The position numbers and the translations under genes are program-made. Below the pieces are notes generated by a model. The model was not told the origin of the DNA. It saw only the letters and a list, made by a program, of their open reading frames with translations, and searched no databases. 64,000 nucleotides of DNA from assembly GCF_035046505.1 (NCBI RefSeq), contig NC_089822.1:90255659-90319658 (forward strand), written 5' to 3'. Source of the DNA: Tiliqua scincoides. Its lineage: Eukaryota; Chordata; Lepidosauria; Squamata; Scincidae. Below are positions 21,716-34,232 of this stretch, in pieces; within the stretch, counting starts at the first letter, position 1, and the number at the start of each line of letters is the position of its first letter.

Positions 21716-23583
21716 CCACTGACCTAGACCATGGTGTATCCTTGTGAACTGTTGATTATTCAACAGCCTTCAAATCCTCTAGTGAAAATTCTAGTTATCA
21801 TTGATTGGATGCCCCTTTACGTCTCCTCTAAATATGCATTTTCTTGCCTATATTTACCTGGAAATTACTGCTATGCTTTATAATAGTGATAATCTTAACT
21901 AGAGGGTGTCCTAATGATCAATTTCCCATTTACTCAGGGTTTACATAGTTTGAACTCATTACCTTGCCTTTCTGCGTGCATCATTATAGATAGGCAAATG
22001 TAAATCATTTTTATTGGTGCCTTTGTTTGTAGGGTATCTGAAACTCATTGTCCTCAGGTCTTGGCAAAAGAGATGAGTCTGTTTTTGTATTTGCAGTGCT
22101 ATAATTGCTGCACATGGTTTCTTACAAATGCTTCAGAGCAAACAGATCTGTGCAGCCATAGCAAATCGAATGCATTTGAAACATGCACAAATGGTGATAT
22201 TTGTTCCAAAGAGAGATGCATCCTTGTTATCTCCCATACGCAATAAAAATGTGTCACTAGCTTCAGCCACAGGCTTTCCCCCCTCTATAAAAAAGCATCT
22301 TTCCCTTTTTCTGTGTTACCACAAGGTAAATTTTTTTCTCAGCACAGTTTCCCCAGCGTTCACCGTAAATTAAAGACAGTTTTGTCAGCAAAACGCAAGA
22401 CTTGTGCCTTCCAACAGAAATTTGAGGTGAAGGTCAACAGATGTGTCTCACTTATTTGAGGGTTTCAGAAGCAATACCTGAACTACTATACCACAGAAAT
22501 ATCATTCAAAGCAGACAGGAGACCATGCTTAAGATTTCCAAAGGAAAAAAGGGGGGGGGAAAGCTCCAAATAGACTGCTGAAATTTCACATAATATAATC
22601 TTTTTGTTCATCCTTTTATATTTGTAAAAGGCCCTTTGCTCTTGTGATACTAAGGGTCAAATACATCCCAGCTAAGGCTGCAATCCCATAACACCTGGGC
22701 ATATATACCATTGAACTATATACCGTTGAACCATGGGACTTACTTCCAACTTCTGATGCCGACTGAAGGGCTTGTGTTGAGTGCTGAGTTGAGGGAGAAG
22801 TGGCAAATTGATGAGGAATGCTCCACATCCCATGAAGTGCCCACTGTCCCCTCTGGCCCATTGCCCACTAAACGAAGATTGACTCTCCAATCTTCTTCCC
22901 ACTTGCTGAGAGTGAAGAGAAGAGAGTCAAGCCTCTGGCAGTACACCCTGATTCAGCAGGGCTTTAATTTACTGGATAATGTTAGCATCTACCAGGGCAG
23001 GCTGGGGAATGTCCAGAAGAACGAAGAAAAGAATTAGAAATCAGACATTGTAGATGTCAGGAGGGTGCACTGGTTTTGAAGTTGGACTTAAACCTGGAAC
23101 ATCCAGGTTCAAATTCCTGCTTCCTCCTGGGTAATTCTCTCTCAGCCTAACCTACCTCAGAATGGCTATGGTTTTTTGTGGGTGTTTAAAACCAGAAGTG
23201 ATGTTTTTTATGCCTTTAAAAGGTATTAGAAGGGCCAAGGAAGTCCTAGAGGGCTTTTATGCCTTTTTATGAAACCCCCCCCCCCCCAGAAATGACTTCT
23301 TTTGACCTAAACGGCCATTCTGAAACCCACAGAGGCTGCAGGCAGACATGTGCAATCTCTGTGGGACTCAGAAGAGCCCACAGGCAAGGGGCAAGGGGAG
23401 CATGGCTCTTGCATCCGTGGTTCAGTGAAACTGCAGATACAGGATCTGCAGACATGGGGATCTGCAGATATGCCCTCCTTTACTACTCTTTCCATGTAGA
23501 AGTTCAAAGTTAAGAGACAGTTCTAAGCTAAGGCTGGGGACGTTTGAGTGCTGATACATGGGAGAGCCATTCACCATGTAGAT
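21716..23583. other. Anonymous sequence with one MITE relic
   Basis: A degraded copy of the short palindromic MITE lies near 22676-22765 (GGCTGCAATCCCATAAC, GGGACTTACTTCC). A C-run is at 23274-23287. No gene recognised. Confidence 0.4.
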
Positions 23584-23877
23584 AAGGGGTCTCCAAAATT
23601 TTAGGCCAGAGGGCCGCTTCAAATATCTGGCACGGTGTTGAGGATCAGAAAAAAATTTAAATATAAAATTTAAATAAATAAATTAGAGATGGAATTTAAA
23701 AGAATGAATAAATGAATGAATGGGCTTATTCATTCAACCCTTCTGGCCCTCAGAACACCCTCCAGACGCAATCAGAGCACAGCTCCACTTGTGTTCAGTC
23801 GAGGGCCAGAGGCTTTCAGGGGACAAGAGGCTCACCACAGGCCACATCTGGCGTTGGCCATGGTCTGGGGAACCCTG
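23584..23877. mobile_element. Non-autonomous hAT (AGGGGTCTCCAAA ends)
   Basis: Flanked by a perfect 8-bp duplication ATGTAGAT (23576-23583, 23878-23885). The interior GGCCAGAGGGCCGCTTCAAA and AATATCTGGCACGGTG matches the copy at 13901. The first base of the usual CAGGGG end is worn. Confidence 0.85.
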
Positions 23878-23885
23878 ATGTAGAT

Positions 23886-24667
23886 CATCCCTGTCACATG
23901 GAGACTTGTCCCACTAGCATCATGCATTCCTGACACTGACATTTTTTCACGTGATTGATGAAGAACTCCCACCCAGATTCCTTGGCAAGCAAAAAATGTG
24001 GTTATTAATCTACATATCAATATCAGTAATTAGAATGACAAGTTGACCCTGGATTCATATTGTAGAGCTCAAGTTTTGAAGTACATAATGTTCTTACAAG
24101 AACTGGAAGAGCATTAACAAGACTGCAATACAATGAGCTGGCCATTTCAGTTCTGAAAGCAAGATAACATAGTATCTCACTTCTAAGGAGAAATTCCAGG
24201 AAGAACAAATGAGGGGCAAAGGTGCCACCATGCAGGAAGAGTGGTTGAGGGCATCCATCTCTGTCCATGGAGCTGTCATTTATGACTCCGAGGTTGAAGT
24301 GATTAATTCCATTTTTGAAAGGGGAAGAATTTTGGTCACATAATGAGAAAATGATATGGTTACCATAAACTGCCTTATCAGCACAAAACTTAAGGGAAGG
24401 GAGCAAATAAGTTTATAAGTGTAGTCATCTTGACTTTATAGTATATATGTTTGTGTACAATTTTTTTTTTCAATTTCTGTGATTTTTTATGGGTTTTATG
24501 TGGATTCTACTCTTCCATACTTTATAATCCTTCAGAGCATTGATGTCAAAAAGCTGTACTTCACGTTTGCCTGATTGTCATAGTGTCATGGGATGGCCCC
24601 TGTGTGGAAATCCTGTCCCATGGCAGACTTTCTAACACCTTCCATATGACACTCTGAATGCCAACAC
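23886..24667. other. Anonymous sequence
   Basis: A minus-strand frame at 24023-24406 (127 codons) has no recognisable motif and is not flanked by splice sites I would trust. No repeat recognised. Confidence 0.4.
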
Positions 24668-24850
24668 AGAGTGCAAGCCTATACATTTTTACTCAGAAGT
24701 AAGTCCCATTTTGTTCAATGGAACTTACTCCCCGGTAAGTGTGTTTAGGATTGCTGCATGACAGCACAATCCTATGCATATCTATTCTGAACCTAAGTTC
24801 CTTTGTGTGCAATAAGACTTACCCCCAGGAATGTGTATAGAGGACCTGAG
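24668..24850. repeat. Two adjacent short palindromic MITE copies
   Basis: First copy 24668-24757 (TGCAAGCCTATAC..TTTAGGATTGCTGCA, with ACTCAGAAGTAAGTCCC inside). Second copy from 24764 (CACAATCCTATGCATATC) to about 24845. Both belong to the family at 507-597. Confidence 0.65.
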
Positions 24851-24927
24851 TCCTATACATCTGAGTTCCACCTCCAGAAATACCCAATAAGATTGAGCTG
24901 TTATATTGTTAAGACCAGTATCGCGAA

Positions 24928-24966
24928 CTCTCTCTCTCTCTCTCTGTCTCTGTCTCTCTCTCTCTC
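24928..24966. repeat. (CT)n microsatellite, interrupted by GTCTCT
   Basis: Two CT runs broken by TGTCTCTGTC. Confidence 0.9.
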
Positions 24967-27900
24967 CATACACACAGATGCACACACGAAACCACTTTGG
25001 CCCATAGGTTTCTATGATTTTTCTAATACAGAATAAAGAAGCCGGGGCATTCCCCTTGGGTATAGTCCTATAATATCATCTAGGTTTTAATATGGTATTA
25101 TTAAAAAGCAGAAACTCGCTTTCATTTCAACAGAAATGCTGCAGGCGGAAGCAACAATCCCATCGATATCAGTCTCCTCAGCTGCTAAAAGGCCTGTTGG
25201 TGGATTTGTTATCATTTCTTGGTGGTCCTCAGGGATTTCCAGGAGAGAACTGCGGAGCATGGGTCCAGATATTGTTTCCACGTTTTCAATTCTCCCCCAG
25301 ACAATGAGGAGTTGGGTACCTTGCAAACCAAACTGCTGAAACAGCACCCTGGGAAAGAACTGAGTTGAGCTCTCATGGTTCCACTAATGAGATTCACAGC
25401 CTGTCGAGAAGGTCAGCATATGATAGCAGTGAAGGTCTCCTATCTGAGCTACTTCAAATGACCATCCAGTTTGTCTGGAAGTGAAAGAGCAAAGGTGACA
25501 TGAACTCATGAATACAGCCTGATTAAACTCTTGCCCTTGGTAGTGTAGTGTTAGGATGGAAGTGCATTTGCATATTGTCCAAAGTAATTTGTTCAGCATG
25601 ATGGGCCACACCAGAACCAATTCAGAAGCCAGCAGTCCAGAACTAATTTGCACATTCTGCGACATGCAATTTAACATCATTTGCCTGTTATTAACATGGA
25701 CAAGGTGGCTGCTACACAAAGCCTGATGAGAAGTATGTGGCACTTTGGCTGTGGTCCGGTGCACACATCCTTGGGAGTAGATCTCACTTCTCAGTGGAAC
25801 TTTATTCAGAGTAAATGTGCATTGCATCAGCCTGTTCGTCTGTAATATTCTTATTCTGGAAATATTAATGAGTCATAGGATAATATTAAGTTAGCTACAC
25901 TGGTCCAGGAAAACAAAAATGACACCTAACACTGCGGTCACCTTCAGCAGCACTAGCTGCACAGGGCTGGCATTGCAGGTGGGTGCTGGTGGAGCACCCG
26001 CAAAGGGCCAAAGGGAACAACAGCTGTGCCTGATCATACCCCACCTATCTGCTGCCCATCAGAATTCATTGGATCAAGTAGAGTTGACACCAACTCTGGT
26101 TTAAACTAAAATGCAAGCTGAACATGGCAAACCATTCTGGCAAACTAGAGGCATTTCAAAAGGAACTAATAGAGTATTGGGGAGCGAGTGCCAGTATTTG
26201 TGCTGGCATGGAGTGTATGCACTGGTGCATGCTGGGTAATTGACAGAATTTTGAGGGTTGGCGCAATTTGTTGTCACTATGGGCACCTGATTGGCTTGGG
26301 CTGTACTATTATTTCCACACTGCAGCTGGGGGACTGGGGCTAAGAGGGAACAATTGACTGAGAACACCTAGTGAATTCATGGCAGAAGGGAGATTCAAAC
26401 CAGAGAAGCCCAGATTTGCAATCTTATCCTTTGCAGAGGTGAATGCTCTATATGTACGGGGTACGGGTAGAGATCCCCATGGTCAAGTATAAAATGTGGA
26501 GTTACTTCCTTTCAAAGACAGGAAGTAAGCCCTTGCACACAGGGACCTTCAGATAGGACCGTCTGTTCCCAATCCACATGTGTGTATTGCTGCCTGACAA
26601 CCATTTTTAGCTATTTTATTCTGAACACAAATGTGTGACCCATATGCATACATGTGTACTTGGCACAGAGTTCCTGCCAAATGACCACAACCCAGACCAG
26701 TAACATGACTGTAAAGTAGGCCTCAGATGCCACAAGCCATGAGAAAGGGCGCCATTGGCCACTACATAAAGTCCTAGCACATGAAATAGATTTCCCCTGT
26801 GTATGCATATTAATATGAGTTCTGAAAAATCACACCCAATAACTGTGTGTGTGGCTACAAGTTTGGACTATAAGTACAAGAGCATAGTAAAAAACTGAAT
26901 CAAGTTCATCAGTTGTTAACGTAGGGCAGAGGAACGGGGACTGAATTTAGCTTTATGTCCCATCCCAGACAACTAATCAGAGTGCTTCAATGTGCTTCAA
27001 GGTTATTTTTACAGCGCTGTGCATGATGCAAGCCAAGGGATCATGTATGTGGCACCACTCTCTATGCACACATATCTCTATCCAGCTACAGTTATCCATG
27101 CAGGAACCACCTTCTTTATTATTATTATTAATATTATTATTATTTATATATGGCCTTTAGCTGACCTAAGGCATTTGTGTTGATGGTTATATTCTGTGAT
27201 GACACAATCACAACCAGACTTGCAAGTCTCTTGTCTTGATAATTACTTGGGGTTAATTTAAATAAATAATGTTGCTTGTACTGATATGTGTGGCATTTGT
27301 TCTTCCAAAATAATCCTCAGTTTCCTCACTTCAGGCTAAAATCCTATCACTCTGATGAATAATAGTAGGCCTGTGTTTCAATTTGTACATTGATTTGCTA
27401 AGAGAAGAATGCAGAAATATTTAACTAAAATTTCCCCTTCTCATTAATTTTGCATGGCACCCAGCATTATAATTCCCCATTCCTTTGTAGTGATCTGTTG
27501 CTTCATTCCTGCCCAGCCATTAACATTGTCAATATTCCCTTCCAGTTATGTAAAAACAAAAGAAATGCCTATTGAGTGTCCTTATTGTAATTTTGAAGGA
27601 AATCTCATTATTGTGTCATATCTCTTTACTGGCAATAAAGAAGCTTTCAGTTGTATCCCTTCTCATTATTCTAGAAAGAATGTTTTAATACATGTGTGAT
27701 TTTCAAAACACAGGTAATGTATTCCTCCCATTTTAAATTTTCCCCCTGTACATTTTATTCATTGTTAGTCACAAACACTGTTAAAAAAAGATACTTGAGA
27801 GCATTTCTACCAGCATGAAATATTTCAATTTACATAGTTGATCCATTCCATTATTTGATGGACGTGTTGGTGAAGTTTGCAAGTTTTCTGGAAACTACTA

Positions 27901-28049
27901 TTTACAATCCAAATGGTATTGATAAAGATCAGGAAAATAATTACTGCTTGCTGGATTTAGATATCTGGCATATTATAACTGGAAGGTTCAGACCCAGTAA
28001 TCAAGCTACCTTTTATGTTGACACAGGCTGATGACTTTCTATTGTCACT
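24967..28049. other. Long anonymous stretch
   Basis: A worn palindromic MITE lies near 25750-25835 and an ATT microsatellite at 27116-27146. At 25087-25400 both strands have open frames of 60-86 codons, without a known domain. The remainder is AT-rich, unique-looking sequence. Confidence 0.4.
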
Positions 28050-28185
28050 GCAATTGTGAATGTATTGTTTTAAACTGCAATTTTATTGCCTTAATGTATT
28101 TTTTTTCCCCCTGTTCTTGTAAGATGCCTTGAGAGTCCTTTCATGAAAGCCTGGATAAAAATGCCTAAAATAAATAAATGCACTT
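28050..28185 (+). repeat. L2-type LINE 3' UTR fragment
   Basis: TTCTTGTAAGATGCCTTGAG, then AAAGCCTGGATAAAAATGCC and AAATAAATAAATG, the standard arrangement at the 3' end of L2-clade LINEs. Only the UTR is left. Confidence 0.65.
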
Positions 28186-29812
28186 AAATTAAAGGAAAGA
28201 TATTTCAGTTGTGAATTTGGAGGGAAGGTGCAATTAGTGATGGCTTTGACAAGTCTTTCATCATTCCTTACATAATGCCTTCAGTTGCTCTCTGGGGTAA
28301 CTACAAAGTGTTTCACATTCCATCTTCTGAACTTGCTATTTTCTATCATTAAACTGTTCCAGACTTTCTTTCATCCTATTACAAAGAAAAAATCTGTGGC
28401 ATACAAATTGTGGAATAGCCATCTGCTTTTTTTGAGCCCAACTTCATAGGGAAAGCATATCTAATCTTACAAAGGTGCTATTTTTATTGCTTTTCATATC
28501 CCAACTTATTTGCTCATTCTGAAAACTGTTCGGCTTTGAAACAGAAACTTATGTGGCAGGGGTTAGATTGAGGGCAGGAGAGCCAAGGCTGTCATTTCCA
28601 GGCAAGTTTGGATTGCTTGGATGCCCAGAAAATCAATGCAGGTGAAGACTAACAATGGGCACTCCTATGACCTCAGTTTTAGGGCCATCAGACCCTAGTT
28701 TCCAAACAATCAGAAAATGTCTCTTTGCTTTTTGAATCAAAAGCTGAATTGTACTTCTGAAAAAAATGAGCACAGGATGGGGTCTTAAAGGTTCCTCTAA
28801 CATCTCCCCCACTCCTCTGCCCAAATCCATGATTACAGGCCCTTCCCACTTCCTACTACATCCCTTACCCTGACAATGGTAGTGGGGGAAAGGTCTCCCT
28901 AGAAGTCACTCTGCAAAGCATCAATTTCCTTCTCACTGAGTAGCAATAGCAGTGATGTCTCGGGTACCAGGTGCCCTAGAAAATACATGTCCCAGCATCC
29001 TTATGTTTGGGATGCTGAGCATGGAGAGAATACAAACAGCTTTGCAATGCTGCCGTCAGGACTCAAGCCTGTGGCAGATCCTTGAACTTGTCGCCAACGC
29101 TGCTCTCATACTCATGCACACTTTGCACACATGCACACAAATGCGCACATCTTAGGGCTGAATCTGCCCAGCACAGAATTATGACAAAACTGTGTTATTG
29201 ATAACAAGAAGGGCCAGAATGCAATGAAAGGCTGTTTTAGGGGCTGTTGATAGCATAGCAGGGCGAAGAACCACAAGGCTATCAGTAACCACAAGACAGA
29301 GTTTTCCAAAAGAATACAGATTATGTTAAGAAATATAGAAAACAAGGGGGAAAGGCAGTGTTTGCATGTAAAACTGGTTACACAGAGGTTTAAGAGGTTG
29401 TGGGAGAAAGAATACCTGTGAGTAGCTGTTTTGACAGGAGTGGGTTAAAGTGAGAGGGAGGAGAACAAGGGAGAGAGTTGTTCTACTAGAAATGACCCAT
29501 TGGGAGAGGAGAGGATTAACAGGAGGTTTAAAACAGGTACTGGGGAATGGAGGGTTTTTGAAGAAGGGTTTCAGAAAGAAGGAGAAGAGATAACCCATCC
29601 TTAGCCTGCTGGATAGACTGGGGTACAGTGTCCTTTTGTGAAGTGAGACCAGGCTGCACAGCTTTGGATCCTTTGCAAAAAGGAACAAAACACAGCCAAA
29701 AAGGTACCACTTGGCAAGCAGGGAATGTATCTCCACTGGAGGTGGGGGTGGCTACCAAGACAAGAGGCTCTCCAGGTAGGAAAATAGAGACAGTATCTAT
29801 CTGAAGAAGAGG
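28186..29812. other. Anonymous sequence
   Basis: Minus-strand frames at 29326-29736 and 29528-29815 lack motifs. No repeat was recognised. Confidence 0.4.
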
Positions 29813-29990
29813 CAATGGTTTCCAAACTTTTTCGACTGGCGGCTCCCTTGACCTACTGGGCCATTAGCTATGGCTCCCCATTAGGGCTACAATCCTATAC
29901 ATTGTGTAGAGCAGCAGGGTTTTCACGAGGATTCCTGGCTGATTTCCGAAGCTCCCCAGGGAGCCGCGACTCACCGTTTAGAAACCACTG
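29813..29990. mobile_element. Non-autonomous hAT, about 180 bp
   Basis: Starts CAATGGTTTCCAAACTTTTT and ends GTTTAGAAACCACTG. The interior (CTCCCTTGACCTACTGGGCC, CTCCCCATTAGGGCTACAAT) matches the copy at 55121 over its whole length. A clean 8-bp duplication is not visible here. Confidence 0.75.
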
Positions 29991-30629
29991 GACAACTGAA
30001 ATAGACAATGTGGATGCCTCGCCCCCTCTTTGTCCCCAGTGAAGTGTCACCTGCCTCCTCTTGCTTCTTCTCCTGCCCTTCGAAAAAGCAGAGAGGAGTA
30101 GAAGTAGTTGTGTGTGGAGGAGGAAGATGCTGTAGGTCACAACCATTCTTCTCCTCCCCATGCTACTTCCTCTTCTGGTCCTTCCTTTCTCAGGGAGGGA
30201 GGATGGAAGCCGTGTGCTGCCTCAGTCCAGCCATACTCAGGCTGCCAGTTTGGGATCATCTATAGGCTTCAACCATGACAATTATTTGCACTTTCTGGAT
30301 ATACAGGAATTTTGCTCTAAATATTTGCTTGCTTTCTGCTCCACATTACTTCCCATAACTGTCTCTGAGGTGTAAAAAAAAAAAAAAAGATATTATTCCT
30401 TTACTAGAGGCCGTGAATCAAATGCCTGAAACTGGTATTTCTTCTTTCGGCTTCTGGTTGATTTGATTCTTAAAATGTATGCTGCTCTGTCCCTGAGTGT
30501 GAATGAAAAATGTCAATATTTTGCACCCGCCAGGGAGGCTAAGAGGCCATATGTAATGAAGAACAGGCAATGCTTACTGGGAATAATGTTGTGGCAGAAC
30601 AATGTGTTCATCCTTTGTGTAGGATTCAC
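29991..30629. other. Anonymous sequence with a poly-A run
   Basis: A run of A at 30374-30389. No gene or repeat recognised. Confidence 0.4.
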
Positions 30630-30784
30630 TTCAACTGTTACCCTGCACATGCCCAATCTCGTCTGATCTTGGAAGCTAAGCAGGGTCAGGCCTGGTTAGT
30701 ACTTGGATGGGAGACCTCCTGGGAATACTGGGTGCTGTAGGCTTATACCATAGTCTTTCGGGACTGAAGGTTGCCAACCAACCA
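30630..30784 (+). repeat. 5S rRNA-derived SINE (5S-Sauria type)
   Basis: The head is a nearly full 5S rRNA sequence: CCCAATCTCGTCTGATCTTG, GAAGCTAAGCAGGGTC, GGCCTGGTTAGTACTTGGAT and GGGTGCTGTAGGCTT are all present, including the internal RNA polymerase III promoter. Instead of a 5S terminator it continues into ATACCATAGTCTTTCGGGAC and TGAAGGTTGCCAACCA. That tail marks it as a SINE rather than a 5S gene. A shorter copy lies at 7822, and a LINE 3' end with a related tail at 61048-61082. Confidence 0.9.
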
Positions 30785-31382
30785 GGGAGCAAAGTCAAAG
30801 TGACAACCTGCTTGGGTGGCTGTCGATGGCAGGTGTTCATAATTCCACTACTTACAAGCAGGTACCGTGTTCAAAAGTAGAGACGCAAGAAAGAAAGAGA
30901 GAGGATTCTGCTGTGGGTGCTGGCAGTTTCTCAATCCAATTCTACGCATGTGCACTCAGAATTAAGTCCCATTATATTCCATGGGACTTACTCCCAGGGA
31001 GGAGTAACTTTCAAAAAGTATATCTTAACTGGTATCAATGGAGGCATTCTGTACTTCTGAGTAGGGAGCCTTCCCATAGTATCTGGATGCTAATTTACTT
31101 TTAGGAAAGCGATTACAACTCACTTTAAAAATTTGGGAAGAAATGAGATACATCAACTTAAGTGGTAAGAGGAAAAAAAGATTTTAATGAAGAAGATTGA
31201 TGTTTTTGTTTTGTTATCATTAACATGGGGCTTGACTATAGGGGGGTCATAAGAAAATTTAACACTACACCACTGGAGATGCTAAAAACAATTGGAAGGG
31301 TACCTACAAGACTATTGCAAGGAAAAGCAAAACCGAGGAAGATTGTGATCACAATGAGCGGGTGACATAAAGTCCAACAGGT
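30785..31382. other. Anonymous sequence with one palindromic MITE
   Basis: A worn copy of the short palindromic MITE lies near 30938-31010 (CACTCAGAATTAAGTCCC / GGGACTTACTCCCAGG). Otherwise nothing supported. Confidence 0.45.
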
Positions 31383-31895
31383 AGCCCAATCCTGATCTGC
31401 CTGTGGCGCCCAGGCTCAGCGGCACCGTGAAGGGCTGCCACCAGATCCTACACCTCCCAGGCTACCATGGGAGGCGCCTTGGGAGAAGGGGACTTTCGTC
31501 CTGTTCCCCCAAGTAAGGTAAGCAGTGCCGCAATGGGGCTACTCACTTTACCGCTGACCAAAAGGTTGATGGTAAAGTAAAGGCACTCGTGTAGGATGCA
31601 GAGCAGGCACGCATCCAGCCCACTCCCCGGCACACCTCCCCCTGCCCTCTCTCCGCCCCTGCAGGCCTCCCCCCTCCCCTGCAGGCCTCCTCCTCGCCCC
31701 CGCCTCTGCTTACCGTGCTACAGCTCGGTGGTCCGGGAGACCGCCGAGCTACAGAAGCTGGGCGACAGCCCCGTGCTAGCCCAACGCCTGCTGGCGCTGA
31801 GCTAGCATGGGTGGGAGCCCAGCGGTGAGCCTCACGAACATGCCTTACGGCATGTTTGCGACAGTTCTTGATGGCACTGAGTACAGGATTGGGCT
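31383..31895. repeat. Long MITE with perfect 12-bp terminal inverted repeats
   Basis: Starts AGCCCAATCCTG and ends CAGGATTGGGCT, an exact inverted pair. The interior is GC-rich (31600-31800) with a hairpin AGCTCGGTGGTC / GAGACCGCCGAGCT. This is the clearest member of the CAATCCTA-end family. Confidence 0.75.
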
Positions 31896-32530
31896 CTGAA
31901 TCAGCTGTATTTTTTAAAACAAAAAAATAAATCCAGATGATCCTGTGTTCTTTCCCCATTGGGTCAAAGCCTCCAACTTTTGAGCTTATCCATTTGGTAA
32001 CTGGGCTATTGCCTCCTAAAACAATACATTGTCAGCCATATTATATTTAATTATTGAAGATACGTTTCTAGGGACATACTCAACTTAGAAAAAATATGCA
32101 TGGTGTTAGATTCATTTTTCTAAGGGATAGTCTTGTTCTCAGAGCTACAGTCATTTTCCTTGTTGAATGGTTATGCTTAAAGTCATCCCCATCTGACCTT
32201 TCCAGGTCTCTTAATTTTGCCTTTCTTGGGTTACTACATCACGGCTCTGTAATCTTGAGGCTCAAGATGCACCATTTTTCAAAATGGAGGTAAATGTGTG
32301 TAGCTTCCTGGACCTTTCCAGCTGGTCTTGAGCCAGCCTTGCAAAATACCTGATAGTGTCTGGATGATCAGGAAAAAATTTCCCTAGAACTCAGGCACAA
32401 CTTCAGAAATGGTTTTAGTGGCATATGTAAAGGCATCATTTGTTCAAACCACCCCTGCTCCCTACAATAAGAAGCAAGAAGGAATAAGGGAAATGGGAAC
32501 GTGGTGGAAGGAAAGGGAGAGGCCAGGATA

Positions 32531-32856
32531 CAGTCACCCGGTGCAGGAAGGCCAACGCGTCTCCCCCATAATGGACCTCCTCCCATGCAGTGGGCGGTGC
32601 AATGCCCTGAGCGATGCGCCATTGGCCCCACTGATTTTTTGGCCATAACGTTTGATAGAATCGAGATATTCCAACGTGGTTTGTTTCATTGCATTCTGCA
32701 TGAAATTCTGCATTGAATGTTATATAGCATGTTGGCATTATTCAAATATACCAAGATTTAAAATTTTTTGGCCAGTAGTGGTGTCACACACACTCCCCCC
32801 ATGCATGTCACCCGTTGCGGCCTGCACCCCTCTGCACCTCCCTAGCGATGCCACTG
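32531..32856. mobile_element. hAT-type MITE (..CTAGCGATGCCACTG end)
   Basis: A short relative of the 35136 element: it shares TTTTTTGGCCATAACGTTTG, GTTTGTTTCATTGCATTCTG and the end CTCCCTAGCGATGCCACTG. Flanks CCAGGATA and TCAGGACA agree at six of eight bases. Confidence 0.65.
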
Positions 32857-33512
32857 TCAGGACACATAGTGAGCACACACATCAATTAACGTTTGGGATA
32901 AGAGATCTCCTCCGTCTGGGCTCTTGGTCATTATGCCAGTAATTCCAGGGCAAAGAAACATTCTGAAGATCTAATTGGCAGAACTTCATGTTCAACTCGT
33001 GTAAAAAGACCGAGAGCCAGGATAAGAACGGATTAAAACGCAGAACAAACAGGATATGCTGACAGGGATGTACTTTTCTCTGCCGCCCTCTTCTCCATTC
33101 ACATCCACCTTTTTAGGAAGCTGCACACATTTTTAATAATGTCAGTTTCTACTTATGCACTTTTAGATTTCCTGCAGGCAAATTTCCAATTAGGTTGCAA
33201 CACCCAGTTTAATTCTTGAACATTTACCTTTGCTACAAACTTGCAAGCGGAATGGTCTCCTGTCTGAGATCCGTTTTAGTTTTCAGAACTGCACCATTGC
33301 CACGGGGGGGGGGGGCAAACACTTCAGCCCCCCTCCAAGAGAGGGAAATGTCATGTTCCATGCCACTATGCTCTCACTCCTGCATGTACACTCAAGCAGC
33401 ACCACTCTTTCTCACACATACTCAGTATGCATCTCAAGCCAGAGAACAGGTGTGACTGATGCTGTTGTCCAGTATTTGCTACTCTCTTTGTGTTTCGCCT
33501 TCATTCCCATAG
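32857..33512. other. Anonymous sequence upstream of a possible exon
   Basis: A G-run at 33304-33315. No feature is supported until the acceptor-like site at 33512. Confidence 0.35.
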
Positions 33513-33785
33513 GCAGCTGTCCCACAGGTGAAGACACTGTGCAGATCCCAAGAGAAGCTTGCAGCCTGCCAGTCAGGCCCCTGTGGCTTTGCAAACTCCA
33601 TAACAGGCAGTGAACCGGTACAGCCAGACTTCACAGGAACCTGTTACTTGGCTATCTGTTGGATAACTTGTAGTGGCATAATAGCCCTGCTGGGAGGGAA
33701 TGGTTGGCAAACCCACCTGTTTGTTTCTCGCTCAGATGCTGCTCTGTTGTTGATACAGTTCAATAAAACCTTTGGCTAGATGACC
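33513..33785 (+). other. Candidate 3'-terminal exon of an unknown transcript
   Basis: A strong acceptor-like sequence, a long pyrimidine tract from 33478 ending CATTCCCATAG at 33512, is followed by about 250 nt to an AATAAA at 33762-33767 and then a T/G-rich stretch (CATTGTTGTCTCTTTGTT). This is the layout of a terminal exon with its polyadenylation signal. One frame from 33528 stays open to 33779, ending at TAG just after AATAAA, with no domain I know. It could be a non-coding RNA, a lost gene fragment, part of an LTR, or chance. Confidence 0.3.
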
Positions 33786-34232
33786 ATTGTTGTCTCTTTG
33801 TTAGCAGATAGAAATTCCTTATTTCTATTCTAGTTTCTTAACTCAGATGGCCTCAAGGTGGGTCTCTGCAGGGGGAGGGACCTGTGTGTTCTCAAGGTCT
33901 GCTGCATCGTCACTCCATGACTCCACCTCAGTGATCATGAGCCCTCTGTTCTTTGCTGCCATGGTGTATATTAGGAAGTACCAAGTTGCCAGGGGGCAGC
34001 GTACCCACAGCCATGCTGGCAGGTGCCAGAGATGCAGCAAAGGGTCTAAGTGGATGTGGCTGGGCAGGCTGCTGTAGTAGGCATCCTCTGCCACATGCAC
34101 TTGCCCCTGACCCCTACTCAGTTCATTCTGGCAGAGTTTCTCTAGCTACCAGTTGTGGAGCTGATTGAATGCCATGATTGGTTCCCTGGACACCAATGAC
34201 ACATAGATTACTTTACGGTGATGACACACTTA
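33786..34232. other. Anonymous sequence
   Basis: Short frames on both strands (33843-34100) with no motif. No repeat recognised. Confidence 0.4.

Noticed and set aside
30640-30745. Functional 5S rRNA gene
   Set aside because: The 5S part lacks its terminator and runs into the SINE tail; the 5' end is also changed.
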